Source of the DNA: Ancylostoma caninum
Lineage: Eukaryota; Nematoda; Chromadorea; Rhabditida; Ancylostomatidae
Assembly: GCA_037903475.1 (NCBI GenBank)
Contig: JBAJFG010000188.1
Location: 1,749,501-1,813,500, forward strand
Reading direction: 5' to 3'
Length of the DNA stretch: 64,000 nt
Of this stretch, positions 1-8,802 are shown one piece after another. The notes beneath the pieces are model-generated. The model was given only the letters and a program-made list of their open reading frames with translations, did not search any database and was not told where the DNA came from. Numbering within the stretch: the first letter of the stretch is position 1; the number at the start of each line of letters is the position of its first letter. The position numbers and the translations under genes were made by a program.

Positions 1-182
1 CCATTGTCAATTGGACGTAGCCGATTCACTGGAAATGCTCTTTTGAAATAATCTATCTTTAGCTGGTTGTTGTGATAACTCAAGTGATAAGGGTCTGCCC
101 ATGCATAAAAACAGAGTGAAGGGTGTGGTCGACAAATGCAAATGGACTGGAATGAGGAGGGGAATACGGATTGGAATAACCA

Positions 183-668
183 CACCACATCACAGCAGTG
201 GACCCGTCTACCCACACTTTGGGCGCCGGCGCACCCTTATCACAGCCGTGGACCCGTCTCCCCCCCCCACTTTGGGCGCCGACGCACCCTTATCACAGCA
301 GTGGACCCGTCTCCCCCCACTTTGGGCGCCGGTGCACCTTTATCACAGCAGTGGACCCGTCCCCCCACTTTGGGCGCCGACGCACCCTCAGCACAGCGTT
401 GGACCCGTCCCCCCACTTCTGGGCGCCGACGCACCCTTATCACAGTGGTGGACCCGCCTCCCCCCATTTTGGGCGCCTGCGCACCCTTATCACAGTGGTG
501 GACCCGTCTCCCCCACTTTTGTGTGCCGGCGGAGCCTTATCACAGCGTTGGACCCGTCCAACCACTTTTGGGCGCCGGCGCACCCTTATCACAGTGATGG
601 ATCCATCTCCCACACTTCTGGGTGCCGGCGCACCCTTACCACAGCGTTGGACCCGTCCCCCCACTTCC
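183..668 (-). repeat. GC-rich minisatellite, locus 1 (about 10 units)
   Basis: Tandem units of about 48-60 bp, read here as the reverse complement of the consensus seen at 38.6-40.5 kb. Each unit contains a GGGCGCCGGCGCACCC core, TTATCACAGC and GTGGACCCGTC. The units differ by small indels and substitutions. Several frames stay open on both strands, but the translation only follows the repeat (WAPAHPYHS, GRRRTLITA), so I do not call a gene. It would lie 3' of the last ABC exon. Confidence 0.9.
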
Positions 669-735
669 GCGCACCCACTTTTGTCGCGGCGGGGCTGCCG
701 CAGCGGCCCCGCCGCGACAAAAGTGGGTGTGCGGC
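669..735. repeat. GC-rich perfect hairpin at the end of minisatellite 1
   Basis: An inverted repeat with arms of about 23 bp reading CCCACTTTTGTCGCGGCGGG, separated by a loop of about 10 nt. A degenerate echo of the same sequence (TTTTGTCGCGGCGACTG) lies near 898-940. It is probably the terminus of a foldback element that also contains the minisatellite. Confidence 0.7.
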
Positions 736-1196
736 AAAGTTTGTTGCCCGGCGACAAAATACCCTCATTGACATTCCGCTGGGCAACGTCGCTGTGCTCC
801 GACGCAGCAAAAGAAAGTGTGCAAGCTCTTGTTGCTGGATCCTTGCCGCGGAGACGCCGCCACGACGTCGCCGGCCTATGCTTAACCGGCTTGCAGGCTT
901 TTGTCGCGGCGACTGTCGCCGCGGCAAAAGCCGCCAAGCCCCTTCATGGCAATTGAAGCAGCGAAATGTACCCACCAATCCGTTTGAGCGGTACTGGTAA
1001 ATTAAACCTACTCGACCGTTACGATATCGCAGATATCAACTAATGTGTTATCGATGTTAGTTCACCGCTCAATACTGATTCGGAAACTGAATGGACTAAT
1101 TTCGTAACGCTCTGACACACACGTACACTCACAGACAGACAGACTAAGCGCGTTATTATAAGTAGTGATTGTCGATAATAACTGTAAGAATATTAA
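736..1196. other. Intergenic or 3' flank, no gene seen
   Basis: No recognisable coding sequence. The first 220 bases are GC-rich and related to the adjoining hairpin. The rest is AT-rich unique-looking sequence with a short CA/GA-rich patch near 1113-1145. Confidence 0.4.
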
Positions 1197-1262
1197 TAAA
1201 CCACTCGAGCCGTCCGGCTATCGCCGCACTTCCAGACTTCTTCCAATGCTCGCTTCGCACGC
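1197..1262 (-). repeat. Stem-loop repeat module, copy 1
   Basis: Reverse-strand copy of a short module recurring through the window: a GCGAGCGAAGCGAGC-like head, a gap, then AGTCTGGA, TCCGGCGTTAGCCGGA and CAGACT, which together form a stem-loop. Other copies are near 4655, 23385, 32385, 41268, 45180 and 50608. Confidence 0.6.
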
Positions 1263-1884
1263 ACTAACTCATCTTGTAAACACACCAATACAACTTTCAT
1301 ACCAATTTCTCTGTTGGAAAAAGGACGGAAAATGCAGCATCACACTGCTTTCTCTTTACTTTTTCCTCTACGTTGAGAAACCAGCTACAGAGCAGTAACC
1401 TTGCCGACGACGCTAACCTCCCGCCCCGGTTCACCTGCAGCTCTCCGTTGATTGCAAGCAGCTAAATACGACCGATTTACCATAGGATGATGACAGAAAA
1501 TGGTTGCCACTTCTTGCGTGTTATGGTTGGAAAAATGATAAGAGTTAGCTTGAGTATAAAAGAGGGCGGTGGGGTATGGTCAGGTACAAATGAGAGGGAA
1601 TCAACAGTGGAGATGGGGTGACATGGAGCAAAGGATACAAATCCACATTATACACCTATTACAGGGTGCCATCGTTCGGCACTTATCATTACTGCGCTCT
1701 TTTACGGCCCTCACTTGAAGGAGAACTCGTCATGTACTGCTTTTTCTCCAACTGGCGTAGGCGCACTCCTCCAATAACATTAGACCCTGATATGTGCCTT
1801 TGACGCTATACTGACTCTATGCGCTGTATCGGATAGAGGTGCGCCGGCATACAGAAGTGGATATTCGCCGGCTGATGGGTTCAG

Positions 1885-2212
1885 CGGTGTGATAAGTGGA
1901 TTTCATCACAGGGGTGGACTCGTCACCTCACTTCCTGGGCGCTGGCGCACCCTTATCACAGCAGTGGACCCGTTTACCCACTTCTGGGCGCCGGCGCACT
2001 TTTATCACAGCAGTGGACCCGTCTCCGCCACTTCTGGGCGTCTGCGCACCCTTGCAACAGCAGTGGACCCTTCTTCCCACTTCTGGGCGCTGGCGCACCT
2101 TTATCACAGCAGTGGACCCGTCTCCCCCACTTTTGGGCGCCGGCGCACCCTTATCACAGCGTGGACCTGTCTCCCCACTTCTGGGCGCTGACGCACCCAC
2201 CCAGCAAGGCTG
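1885..2212 (-). repeat. GC-rich minisatellite, locus 2 (about 6 units)
   Basis: Tandem units of about 49-51 bp in the same reverse orientation as locus 1, with the GGGCGCCGGCGCACC core, TTATCACAGCAGTGGACC and a CCCACTTCTG spacer. It lies 150 bp downstream of the last recognised ABC transporter exon. The preceding 300 bases carry a TATAAAAGAGG motif (about 1556) also found beside other loci of this minisatellite (4976 and 31386). Confidence 0.88.
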
Positions 2213-2365
2213 GGATCGCACCGTTAAGATCGCAACATGCAGAGTAAATCGTCTAAAATCCCCCAGATGTGGTGAGGACGAAGAGAGTGTTTTTTTTTCG
2301 AATTTGAAAACGCACATCTTTTAAGAGTGCTTCGAAATCTGAACGCGTGTTCATTTGATTGGCAT

Positions 2366-2569
2366 TTATGGAGTGCTGAGACGGAAAAATTTTGCAACTA
2401 ACTTCTGCTTCAATTCTGCAATCGTGCTGATTGGTAGAAGTCTCCCCTTCGAGACGAATCCTACACGATCACAAATCACTTCACATTCTTCCGTTGAATT
2501 CGTCGTAAATATAACAGTGCGGCCTGATCGTTGTGCTTCACGCATCACATTCCATGTATACAAACGCGT
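2366..2569 (-). CDS. ABCA-type transporter, NBD2 C-terminal exon (H-loop), possibly terminal
   Basis: This exon encodes the end of the second nucleotide-binding domain: the D-loop continuation, then GRTVIFTTNSTEECE, CDRVGFVSKGRL and the closing AELKQKLVAKF. In ABCA proteins the H-loop region reads TTHSMEECE; here the His is Asn (TTNS), so the residue contacting the gamma-phosphate is lost. The acceptor is a weak TTTGAG. It follows the exon at 2738-2642 in phase 0 across a 72-nt intron. The frame ends at a TAA at 2368-2366, only a few residues after the NBD. Either the protein lacks the usual regulatory domain 2, or a donor inside the exon (for example GTTAGT near 2400) leads to an exon I cannot see. 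Confidence 0.85.
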   Translation of the reverse strand, partial: TRLYTWNVMREAQRSGRTVIFTTNSTEECEVICDRVGFVSKGRLLPISTIAELKQKLVAKFFRLSTP

Positions 2570-2641
2570 CTCAAATGAGGAGTTTCACCATTGCTTTGCG
2601 AATTTTTGACACGAAAATGAAACCTGTTGGTCAAAATTTAC

Positions 2642-2738
2642 CTTCAAATCTACCATATCAAAAGGCGCTTCGAGTAATAATATTGGTAATCTCGTCAGAG
2701 CAGCAGCTGTTATACATGCTCTTCTTCGCTCCATTTGG
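2642..2738 (-). CDS. ABCA-type transporter, NBD2 signature and Walker B exon
   Basis: Encodes 32 codons covering the ABC signature and Walker B: SQMERRRACITAAAL, then PILLLEAPFDMVDL. It aligns with LSGGNKRKLSTAIAL...VFLDEPTTGMD of ABCA NBD2. The signature glycines are Gln and Met, and the Walker B Asp-Glu is Glu-Ala, removing the Mg-coordinating and catalytic acids. The acceptor is ACTTTAG and the donor AAG|GTAAAT. It joins the exon at 4445-4358 (phase 2 to 1 nt, giving Cys-Ser) so that spacing matches NBD1 residue for residue, and joins 2569 in phase 0. Confidence 0.88.
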
Positions 2739-2969
2739 CTAAAGTCTTATAGTCTTTCTATTCCGCTTACTTCAAACCATTCTTTAACGTTCTCTGATGC
2801 AAAAAGTTCCCAGTTCCACTCTCACCATGTTTGAGAAGACATTGAATGAAAAAAGAATGCAAAAAAATGCATGAAAATTGATGGAGAACATCTCACTCAC
2901 CTACGATTTGCTGATAAAATGGTGCTACGTGGAGAAAACGCCAACACAGTGCACAAAGTCATCCTATCT

Positions 2970-3392
2970 AAAGCTTGGTAGGGCAGCAAAATTTTCTAGG
3001 GCACAGACGTGGGGAGCTAGCACGTGATCGCATGCTTTCATGGTGAGGCTCAATTATCGACAGTGCTCGCAAGGATGCGGAGCTGACAAGAAATTCAGTC
3101 GATGTTCCTTCATAAATGTCCACATAGATGTAGTGGTAGTCGTGGTGGGACCCGTGTTTATCTGGTTCTGATGGTCACGATGACAACCGATGCAGTCGCC
3201 AATGATAACGTGAGAGACGTAGACAGTGCTTTCAGGATTTCGCGATGAGACCAGCGTCCTCCGCTGGCAGTCCCGCAGCTTATAAATGGGACAGTGGACA
3301 CCAGATTTCTAGGCTGCATAATATGATATACGGGGGAAGGTTACTACTCTTCCATCTTTATAAGCCAGCAGTTCACGCGACAAGCAGCTAAA
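2970..3392. other. Intron sequence with dispersed repeat pieces
   Basis: Positions 3016-3090 (CACGTGATCGCATG ... GACAGTGCTCGCAAGGATGC) recur inverted at 13395-13480. Positions 3255-3340 (TGGCAGTCCCGCAGC ... GCTGCATAATATG) recur diverged at 20285-20360. No coding signal was accepted here. Confidence 0.55.
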
Positions 3393-3637
3393 GAGCAATT
3401 TATACTGGATGCGTGCGAATGAAGAGCATGCGTCCATATAATGAAGGATAAGGACCATTCGCATCGCAGTCGCAGCACAAACCCACGCGTTTACAGCTTC
3501 ACGACTGCCACGCGTTCTCTTTTCTCTTCATTGAGGATTTGCATGCCGCGTTGACCAGCCTGCATGGAAAATCCTTGGCAAATAGATGCTTCCATCTGAC
3601 GATCGACTGGCGCACGCAACTAGTACAAATTGCCCTT
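3393..3637. mobile_element. Palindromic MITE, copy 1
   Basis: A non-autonomous element of about 245 bp whose ends are inverted: GAGCAATTTATACTGGATGCG on the left and the complement of GTACAAATTGCCC on the right. Internal landmarks are GAAGAGCATGCGTC, GCATCGCAGTCGCAGC and CATGCCGCGTTGACC. Two further copies are at 17934-18186 and 46358-46613, with an end fragment at 10740-10796. No coding capacity. Confidence 0.85.
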
Positions 3638-4357
3638 ATAAGGGGATCATAGCGACGCGGAACATTGAAAGAGGTTCAACAGCATAAAGAGCGCGGGATA
3701 GAGATGATGTTTATCGAGCCATCCCACCTCTTAAGCACTAAGGTAGCGTTTTTCTTATGTTGTTGTCTAGATTCGGACTCGATTCTGAAGCCAAAGAACC
3801 CACTAATCCTCCAACATTACTCGCGCATAAGTACGCGCAGGCTATTAAGAGACTGCATCACAAACGATGAAATTTGAAAGAGAACCGGAACTGGAGACAT
3901 CAGCCAAGAAGTCAGAAGGAGCAGAGATGGACATATCAGGTCGCTCTAGTGCTAGTGGACGGCGAAGATACCGAACTGGTATTCAAGGGAGAGTAGATCT
4001 CAGGGCAAAGCACCAAAACGGTGGCAAGCTCTCATTAAATTTATGTGTCCTCCTTCACTCATCCGAAAAGCAAAACAAAAACGAGACCGTTGATACGATC
4101 ATCGTATCATACATACGATCATCGCAGATTTTTTCGCCGCTACAGAACGGTCGTCTAAAGTATCTAATTGTAAGGTAAGGATTGCAGCTTCACGCAGCGC
4201 ATCGTCGACGTCGCCAAGTAACTGTATGCAACTCAGCAAATAAGCAAACGCTCTAGAACATCTAACGCAGTTTTTCTAATATTTTGAAGTGCGTAATAAC
4301 TTGATAAGTCGTTCATATGTTGCACTCATGAATAAAGAAAAACGATCGAGCGCACAC
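3638..4357. other. Intron, no feature recognised
   Basis: Unique-looking sequence between the MITE and the next ABC exon. Two short forward open frames (3665-3877 and 3867-4178) have no recognisable domain and no splice support. I leave them uncalled. Confidence 0.35.
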
Positions 4358-4445
4358 CTGCATCTCTTAAAAACTGACTCTTGCTGATCTTCATCTCCAA
4401 GTGCAGCCAGGCTAATCATTTTCTCCACAGTTTCCATTGATTGAC
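4358..4445 (-). CDS. ABCA-type transporter, NBD2 helical-subdomain exon
   Basis: Encodes SMETVEKMISLAALGDED, then QQESVFKRC, the helical segment between the Q-loop and the signature; it matches VEEMIEKLGLxxxxxxxVxxLS of ABCA proteins. The acceptor follows a T8 tract (TTTTTTTTGAG) and the donor is GCAG|GTGTGC. The exon starts with two bases of a split codon supplied by the exon ending at 6455 (giving Gly) and ends in phase 2, matching the exon at 2738. The residue count from LG to the signature equals that in NBD1. Confidence 0.82.
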
Positions 4446-4651
4446 CTCAAAAAAAATGGAAAATAACGAGCACTGCAGTTATTCATGCAACACGAGAAAT
4501 TGTTTTAGGGGGATTAAGGGGGAACAAAATCAGCTGCGATTCAGGACAAGGAATCTTTTTTATACGAGAAGTAATCAGCAACTCGCACTCTGCTTAAGAG
4601 TATCCCCAGACTTCGCCATTTCAAAATGAACCAAATGAACCAGCGATATAA

Positions 4652-4722
4652 GAGACCAGTCTAGCCTTCCGGGTGACGCCGGGCATCCAGACTTTTCCTG
4701 ATGCTCGCTTTGCTCGCATGAC
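4652..4722 (-). repeat. Stem-loop repeat module, copy 2
   Basis: Reverse copy of the module described at 1197-1262: CCAGTCTAGCCTTCC, GGGTGACGCCGGGCATCCAGACT, TTTTCCTGATGCTCGC and TTTGCTCGC. A TATAAAAGAGG motif follows at about 4976, as at locus 1. Confidence 0.6.
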
Positions 4723-5159
4723 TTTATCCCTTTTTCATTTAATAGGCTCACAGCCATACCACATTTTTGCTATAATGCGTTCCCCATCCTCTCCAAGAAC
4801 TGGACTGATCAAAAAGGATTACCCGCGTTTCCCAGCGCAATTTTATCTTTCACTCACCTGAAGTAGCTATTTGTAACTATAAATAACCGATTCAACCTGG
4901 GATGACTAGCCCCGAATGGTTTATCTTTTTCTGTTTGTTGTAAGAGGTCGAATGATAAGAGCCAGTTCGAACATATAAAAGAGGGGTTCGTGATTAAATG
5001 AGAGAGGAAGAGCGCGGAAGAGGATGTGAGGTGGAAGGAATCACGCGGATTGCATACTACGCACTTCCATAGGGATGTAAGAAATACGGTAAAAAGGAGA
5101 GGGTAGTATCAATGCATCAAAGATAGCTTTACAAGTAGATGAGTGGTTAAGAATTTGCA

Positions 5160-5400
5160 AGTAAGGCCAGGACCACGAGAAGACTCGAGGCCCAATGATG
5201 GCGGGGCGACCACCAGACTCGTAGAATATACGCAGTTCAAAAGGAGGATTTTGTATTTGCGCTCAGTTAATGATTAGTCCTGCTTATCTATTAGTTTTCT
5301 AAGCATTTCCCATGTGCGCATACCTCAAGTGGCTGCCCCACCTCTTTTTCTAGCGGCCCGAAGGGCAGCTAGTGCAACAAATCAATCGAATCAATCAATC
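5160..5400 (+). repeat. Dispersed repeat shared with 45168-45385
   Basis: Shares ordered blocks with 45168-45385: GGACCACGAGAAGACT, GTAGAATATACGCAGTTC, AGGAGGATTTTGTATTTG, CTCAGTTAATGATT and CATACCTCAAGTGGCTGCCCC, ending beside TTTCTAGCGG. Both copies are forward and of similar length. No coding function is visible. Confidence 0.6.
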
Positions 5401-5452
5401 AAACTCCGCAAGGAAAAGGTTCAATACCCTTGTTAGTGTGATTATAGGTAAC

Positions 5453-6292
5453 TAGCTGCCGTACCCGGCTTCACTCGGGTGTTTTATTACCTTGGCTACA
5501 TCATACTGCTGAGGCCATTTGCTATCATCGACAAATTCATTAAAATCTCCATAATTTTGGTGGTCAGCATGTTAGCGAAGCCCAGGTGACGTTTCCCATC
5601 GAATTGTGGGCGAAAAGTCAGCAAAGCTATTTTGGTGACATTGAATCGACGTATTCGTACAAAGTGGTTGTCATATTCATATTCAGCATATCGAGGAACC
5701 CCAGCAGAGATGTCTTCACCGCTCCATTGGGCGGAAGAGCCAAAGATCAATAAAATCGAAAAACCGATATTTCATGCAAAATGTTTGTCATATTCCTATT
5801 CAGCGTATTCAGTGAAAAACCCAAGAAAACATGTCTTTGTCCATCCCCGAGCTAAAATGGGGAAAATCGATAAAATCAATAAATCAATATTTCGCGCAAA
5901 ATGGTTGTCATTCTTATTCAGCGTTTGAGAAACCCCAGTAGACATGTTTTTACCACCCCATGATCAAGAATAGCGAAAAATCAATAAAATCAATAAATCG
6001 ATGAATTGGCACGAAATGGTTGTCATATTCGTGTTCAGCGCATTGAGGTACCCCAGTAGGCATGTTCTCGCTAGTTCCTGGTTAAGAAGAGCGAAAAATC
6101 AATAGAATCAATATAATCGATAAACCAATAGATAATCCCAGGTGCAAAGTAGCCTATAACCTCCGCCGACCAGTGGAGAGTCTACCTGCAAAATTTGGTC
6201 CCGATCGGTTCATCCTCCGCGATTTCTATTCGGAACACACAAACACACACACACAAACACACAAACAAACTTTCAATTTCATATATACAGAT
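5453..6292 (+). mobile_element. Composite tandem-core element, copy A
   Basis: Starts ACTAGCTGCCGTACCCGGC and a CTCGGGTGTTTTATTACC block, continues as degenerate tandem units of about 100 bp (ATTTCGCGCAAAATGGTTG, TCATATTCGTGTTCAGC, TGAGGTACCCCAGTAG, then CGAAAAATCAATAAAATC), then a constant tail (CCCAGGTGCAAAGTAGCC, CTCCGCCGACCAGTGGAGAG, AATTTGGTCCCGATCGG), a short CA-rich microsatellite at about 6237-6270, and finally TATATATACAGATT. No open frame of note. The layout resembles non-autonomous Helitron/Helentron or MITE-like repeats; the class is uncertain. Confidence 0.75.
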
Positions 6293-6454
6293 TGGGACGT
6301 TAGCTATTTCTCAACAAGGTGTGAGCCTGGTGGAGGGCTAATTACTTTTCGTACGAATAGTCACTCACCCTAACAAAGTTGAAGGAGTTTTACTATATCT
6401 CCACTATCCTAATTCGCATGTACAACAATTCTCGAATCCTCATATTCTACTCAC

Positions 6455-6539
6455 CTGCTAGACCAGCTATTATTTTGAGGTTTGATTTCAGGCTCAACAA
6501 AGGGTGCAGTGAGTCATTCCGAGGGCAGAAGGTCACATC
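6455..6539 (-). CDS. ABCA-type transporter, NBD2 Q-loop exon
   Basis: Encodes VTFCPRNDSLHPLLSLKSN, then LKIIAGLAG, which aligns with IGYCPQFDALxxxLTVREHLxxxARLKG of ABCA proteins. The Q-loop glutamine is Arg (CPR). The donor is GCAG|GTGAGT. The acceptor is either TTTTTTAAG (start 6539) or CACTATAG (start 6548); both keep phase 0 with the Walker A exon. The end phase (one base) fits the exon at 4445. Confidence 0.85.
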
Positions 6540-6625
6540 CTTAAAAAACTATAGTGTGGCAGTGTTCAAAGAGCTATCACTTCTTAAACAAACAACTGTG
6601 CCAGTGAAGAAGCGATTTATCTAAC

Positions 6626-6775
6626 CCAACATATGAAAATTGCAGAACGAGGAAAACCGACCTTCCTAGTAATTTCCATAACGAATGAGCTAGTTTCGCT
6701 TCTTTCTCCGAACAAAGCGATACATTCTCCAGTTTGAGCTTCATCCAAGAATGACATATCGGAAGTCTCAGATCT
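6626..6775 (-). CDS. ABCA-type transporter, NBD2 Walker A exon
   Basis: Encodes MSFLDEAQTGECIALFGERS, then ETSSFVMEITRKVGFPRS and AIFICW. This matches VSFxVxxGECFxLLGxNGAGKTTxxxMLTGxxxPTSGxAxIxG of ABCA NBD2. The P-loop is GERSETSS in place of GxNGAGKT, so the nucleotide-binding lysine is absent. The acceptor is TTGTAG (start 6775) or CTGAG (start 6766) and the donor TGTTGG|GTTAGA. The exon is 150 nt, a whole number of codons, and joins the Q-loop exon across an intron of 77-86 nt. Confidence 0.85.
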
Positions 6776-6987
6776 CTACAATACATTTTTTCTATAATAC
6801 TAAAACTTTTTGTTTCGGGAACAGCATGGGAGATTCACAATCTACCCTTAGAATGTTTCAAGCGGGATAGCCGAAATTCTGCGTTTGAGACCCATAACTC
6901 ATGAGGGATAGACCGAGAGTGACCCTGACCGATCTTTGACATGTGTCAGTCGTTTTTTTCCTTCAAAAAGAGGAATTATACGATACT

Positions 6988-7693
6988 AGCTGCCGTACGC
7001 GGCCTCGCTCGGGTGTTTTACTACCTTGGCTACATCGCACTGCTGAGGCTAATTACTATCACTGATAAATTCATTAAAATCTCCATAATTTTGGCGATCA
7101 GCATGTTAACGGAGCCCAGGTGACCCTTGCCCATCGACTTGTGAGCGGAAAGTTAGCAAAGTTATTTCGGTGACATTGAATCGATGTATTCGTACAAATT
7201 GGTTGTCATATTCATACTCAGCGTATCGAGGAACCCCAGGAGAGATGTCTTCATCGCTCCATTGGGCGGAAGAGCCAAAGTCAATAAAATCGAAAAATCG
7301 ATATTTCATGCGAAATGGTTGTCATATTCGTGTTCAGCGTGTTGAGAAACCCCAGTAGACATGTCTATGTCCGTGCTCGAGCGGAAATGGAAAAAATCGA
7401 TGAAATCAATAAACCAATATTCCGTGCAAAATGGTTATCATATTCGTATTCAGCGCAAAATTTGAGAGACCCCAGAAGACATGTCCCCACCGACCCTTGG
7501 CCGAAAACAACGAAAAATCAATATAACCGATAAATCAATCGATAATCCCAGGTGCAAAGTAGCCTATAACCTCCGCCGGACCGCGAAGGATGTGCATGCA
7601 AAATTTGGTTCGGATCGGTCCACCCTCCGCGATTTCTATTCATTACATACATACTCACATACATACAAACTTTCACTTTTATATATACAGATT
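6988..7693 (+). mobile_element. Composite tandem-core element, copy B
   Basis: Same order as copy A, beginning ACTAGCTGCCGTACGCGGCC and ending TATATATACAGATT, with fewer tandem units. The simple repeat at the tail (about 7640-7670) is ATAC-rich here rather than CA-rich. It lies about 700 bases after copy A in the same orientation. Confidence 0.75.
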
Positions 7694-7945
7694 CTCAATC
7701 CCTATTGTACTCGCTCCATCATCTAACCTGGGAGGAATACCATGGGTGGGGGGGGGGGGGGTACGGCAACTCGTGACGAATTGTATACTGTCATATACGA
7801 TTTGTGATGCTGATCTCGAATCCGTTTCCTTATCTGCTGTGTTTTTCTGTGTGAGAAGCAATCTGGCATATTATTGGCTTGTCTAAACCGGCCATATATG
7901 ACTTCTGTAATACCCCTTGGGAGACAAAGAAAGAAAGACCACAAC

Positions 7946-8026
7946 AGAAACGACTTTGCCATAGCGTGCAATTCTGGCTCTCGAACAAGAAATCTCGGCC
8001 AAGAAAACGTTCGAAGCATTCTGGTT
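7946..8026 (-). CDS. Candidate ABCA linker exon before NBD2
   Basis: A possible 27-codon exon encoding NQNASNVFLAEISCSRARI, then ARYGKVVS. It resembles the start of an ABC domain (L-x-NLxKxYGxxxxV) and lies at the expected place, between the last TM exon (10995) and the Walker A exon (6775). With acceptor CACAGAG and donor TCT|GTTGTG it is phase 0 at both ends, as required. Both splice sites are weak, so this is tentative; it could be chance. Confidence 0.35.
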
Positions 8027-8802
8027 CTCTGTGCGGAATTCCGGAATGAATAACAGAAGTGAGAATTTATCAACAACCACTGAGCTGATGGCGTTCATAC
8101 CAGTGTGTGAGATATAAGATTTTCACCAATCTGGTCATACAGCCCTCTCCTGAGCAACACTAAATCTTTCGCTGGTGACATTCTAGTGCAGTAGTGTGTG
8201 GAGAAAAATCCCGCATACCCGCATACTGGTGGAACGTTGGACGAGTTTTCTCTTTACAGTCGGGCGCCTATCCTTGTTTAGTAGGAATGAGTTGAATGTG
8301 TAGATGAGAAGAGGCGTTCAATGGGCTAGAGTGATGATTCAAGATAAGTGATGCACTGTCAGGCCTTAGAGAACGACGTAATGTCAAAACCTCAGTCAAT
8401 AAAGGCGTTCCAAAAACAACCTATGTGGCACAAAAACACTGTCATCCACGTTTTGTGTTATACAGGTCACGTCCTGTATAACACAAAACCCAAAATACAA
8501 AACTAAGTCTTTGAACAAAAATAATCGGTCTTCAAAACGAAAGGAAGAAGAAAATGAAAAAAGATCGGTAGTGATTAAAAGTCGGCAGTTCAGTTGCGAA
8601 CATAAATAATATCTTTGATCTCAAAATTTCCTCCACTGGTAGCGACTCAGGCGTGGAAAAGGATAGGTGCGACATTGACCCGGGAGTCAAATTCATCTCG
8701 GGAATTCTCTAATGTATCGGAACAGAGTCCAAATTCCCGTGTGATGTTGAGAAAGCCTTCGCCCATAGAATCTTGAAAACACCACAGAATCTCCCAACTC
8801 AC
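8027..8802. other. Intron, mostly unassigned
   Basis: No coding signal. It contains a small perfect hairpin at about 8458-8490 (TGTTATACAGG / CCTGTATAACA) and otherwise unique-looking AT-rich sequence. Confidence 0.4.

Noticed and set aside
2771..2818. An apparent NBD2 stretch WNWELFASENVKEWFEVSGIERL followed by an in-frame stop before the signature
   Set aside because: The exon at 4358-4445 splices straight to 2738 in the correct phase and gives the exact spacing seen in NBD1, so this segment is intronic and the stop is irrelevant.
2901..2967. A putative exon with LAFSPRSTILSANR resembling a Q-loop, with good GTGAGT donor
   Set aside because: The true Q-loop exon is at 6455-6539, and the phases of 4358 and 2738 leave no place for it.
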